This document shows positions 11,591-12,316 of a DNA stretch of 12,316 nucleotides, piece after piece. Source of the stretch: an uncultured Thermoleophilia bacterium. GTDB taxonomy: Bacteria; Actinomycetota; Thermoleophilia; UBA2241. The DNA lies in NCBI GenBank assembly GCA_903921965.1, contig CAIXSE010000240.1:1-12316 (forward strand). The letters run 5' to 3'. The notes beneath the pieces are model-generated. The model had not been told where the DNA came from, made no database searches, and saw nothing but the letters and a program-made list of their open reading frames with translations. Position numbers and translations under genes: made by a program. Position 1 is the stretch's first letter, and each line of letters starts with the position of its first letter.

Positions 11591-11658
11591 TCCCATGGAC
11601 GGACGGGCGCGTCAACAGGCGGCGGCCCGGGCCGAGGCCGCGTCGGCAAGGAGGCCGC

Positions 11659-12312
11659 ATGGCAGACGGCAGCACCGTCGAGGACCCCCGGGCGAAGCTG
11701 TCGCCGACGGCGCTGCGGGTCCTCGAAGCAGCCCGCACGGTGATCGTCGAGGAGGGTTTCGAGAACCTGACGCTGTCCCGGATCGGCGAGGTCAGCGGCG
11801 AGAAGAACGTGGCCGCGGTCAAGTACTACTTCGGCAGCAAGTCCGGCCTCGTGAGCGCCGTGCTCGACACCGTCCTGTACGACGCGATGTCGGCGCTCGA
11901 CGCCTCGCCGGGCGACGAGCTCGGCGACCGTGGCCTGCTCGGGCTCACGGTGCAGACGGCGATCGTCAATCAGCCGAGCGACGCCCTGACGATCCTCTTC
12001 GAGATGCTGCCCCACGTCTTGCGCGACGGCGAGCTCGTCGGCCGCCTGCGCGTCTACTACGAGGCCTTCTTCCGGCTGCACTTCGCCCAGGTACTGCGGC
12101 AGGCGGCGGCGCTCGAGGTGGCGCCCTCCGGTCGTGACGAGCGCCGCCCCACCGCGGCGGGGCTCGCCTCGCTTCTGTCGGCGCTGGGCGACGGCCTGGC
12201 GATCCAGGCCATGGTGCGGCCCGAGCACTTCGACCTCCTGGAGACGCTCGCGGCCCTCGACGTCCTCCTCAGGCACGGACTGCCGCTCGTCGAGAGGGAA
12301 GAGGCGGGATGA
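11659..12312 (+). CDS. TetR-family transcriptional regulator divergent from mttB genes
   Basis: A 217-residue protein with the TetR N-terminal domain: helix 1 (TALRVLEAARTVIVEEGFENL, about 17-37) and the helix-turn-helix LTLSRIGEVSG to VKYYFGSKSGL (about 37-64). The C-terminal helical domain (FEMLPHVLRDGELVGRLRVYYEAFFRLHF region, then LGDGLAIQAMV) resembles TetR members that sense small ligands. I chose ATG at 11659 with AAGGAGG 4 nt upstream; the frame is open far upstream, but only through sequence antisense to mttB. Likely role: repressor of the mttB operon and itself via the palindrome at 11571-11590, released by the methylated substrate or a related compound (inference). The stop overlaps the ATG of the next gene as ATGA. 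Confidence 0.88.
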   Translation: MADGSTVEDPRAKLSPTALRVLEAARTVIVEEGFENLTLSRIGEVSGEKNVAAVKYYFGSKSGLVSAVLDTVLYDAMSALDASPGDELGDRGLLGLTVQTAIVNQPSDALTILFEMLPHVLRDGELVGRLRVYYEAFFRLHFAQVLRQAAALEVAPSGRDERRPTAAGLASLLSALGDGLAIQAMVRPEHFDLLETLAALDVLLRHGLPLVEREEAG

Positions 12313-12316
12313 CCAC
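12309..12316 (+). CDS. Start of a gene coupled to the TetR gene, cut by the window edge
   Basis: ATGACCAC at 12309 overlaps the TetR stop as ATGA, and GAGG lies a few bases upstream inside the TetR end. Only two codons are visible, so nothing can be said of the product. A corrinoid protein, transporter or reductase of the methyltransferase system would be a reasonable neighbour. Confidence 0.3.

Noticed and set aside
1..12316. CRISPR arrays, tRNA or rRNA genes
   Set aside because: No regularly spaced repeats and no cloverleaf or rRNA-like sequence was noticed.

Overview
This is a high-GC bacterial window with frequent GTG and TTG starts. Its gene families (corrinoid-type MttB-superfamily methyltransferases and an HdrB-like CCG protein) point to an anaerobe. 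A high-GC actinobacterial lineage is a reasonable guess, but no rRNA or other taxonomic marker is present.

Layout. (1) 1-942, minus: an HdrB-like iron-sulfur protein, running off the left edge. (2) About 960-1451, minus: a leader region with a promoter, two copies of a tandem-hairpin RNA whose four loops all contain ACGG (closest known family: guanidine-II/mini-ykkC riboswitch), an intrinsic terminator after the first copy, a 40-residue ORF, and a second copy upstream of hdrB. (3) 1524-7906: a 6.3 kb block bounded by two identical 78-bp direct repeats, each the first 78 bp of a RelE/ParE-type toxin reading frame. Between them lies a minus-strand array of small accessory genes separated by integron attC-like sites: a 5'-truncated DHFR/RibD-family gene, a membrane protein, a GNAT acetyltransferase, a HigBA-type toxin-antitoxin pair, a three-gene SDR/TetR/ferredoxin-nitroreductase operon with its own operator-containing promoter, and a second GNAT. 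No integron integrase is visible, so it looks like a CALIN (cluster of attC sites lacking an integrase). (4) 7896-8171: a Phd/YefM antitoxin whose partner toxin is the gene interrupted by the block. (5) 8600-11511, minus: two overlapping MttB-superfamily (non-pyrrolysine) methyltransferases. (6) 11659-12312, plus: a divergent TetR-family regulator with a 20-bp near-palindrome in the shared promoter region, and the start of a further gene overlapping its end.

How it fits together. The MttB pair and the HdrB-like protein are the metabolic backbone, probably demethylation of a methylated amine with onward methyl or electron transfer. The divergent TetR probably controls the mttB pair, while the RNA leader probably controls the small ORF and hdrB. 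The cassette block between them is accessory DNA. Its genes share the minus orientation, several stop codons lie inside the attC core, and the outer parts of the array show damaged attC sites and truncated genes.
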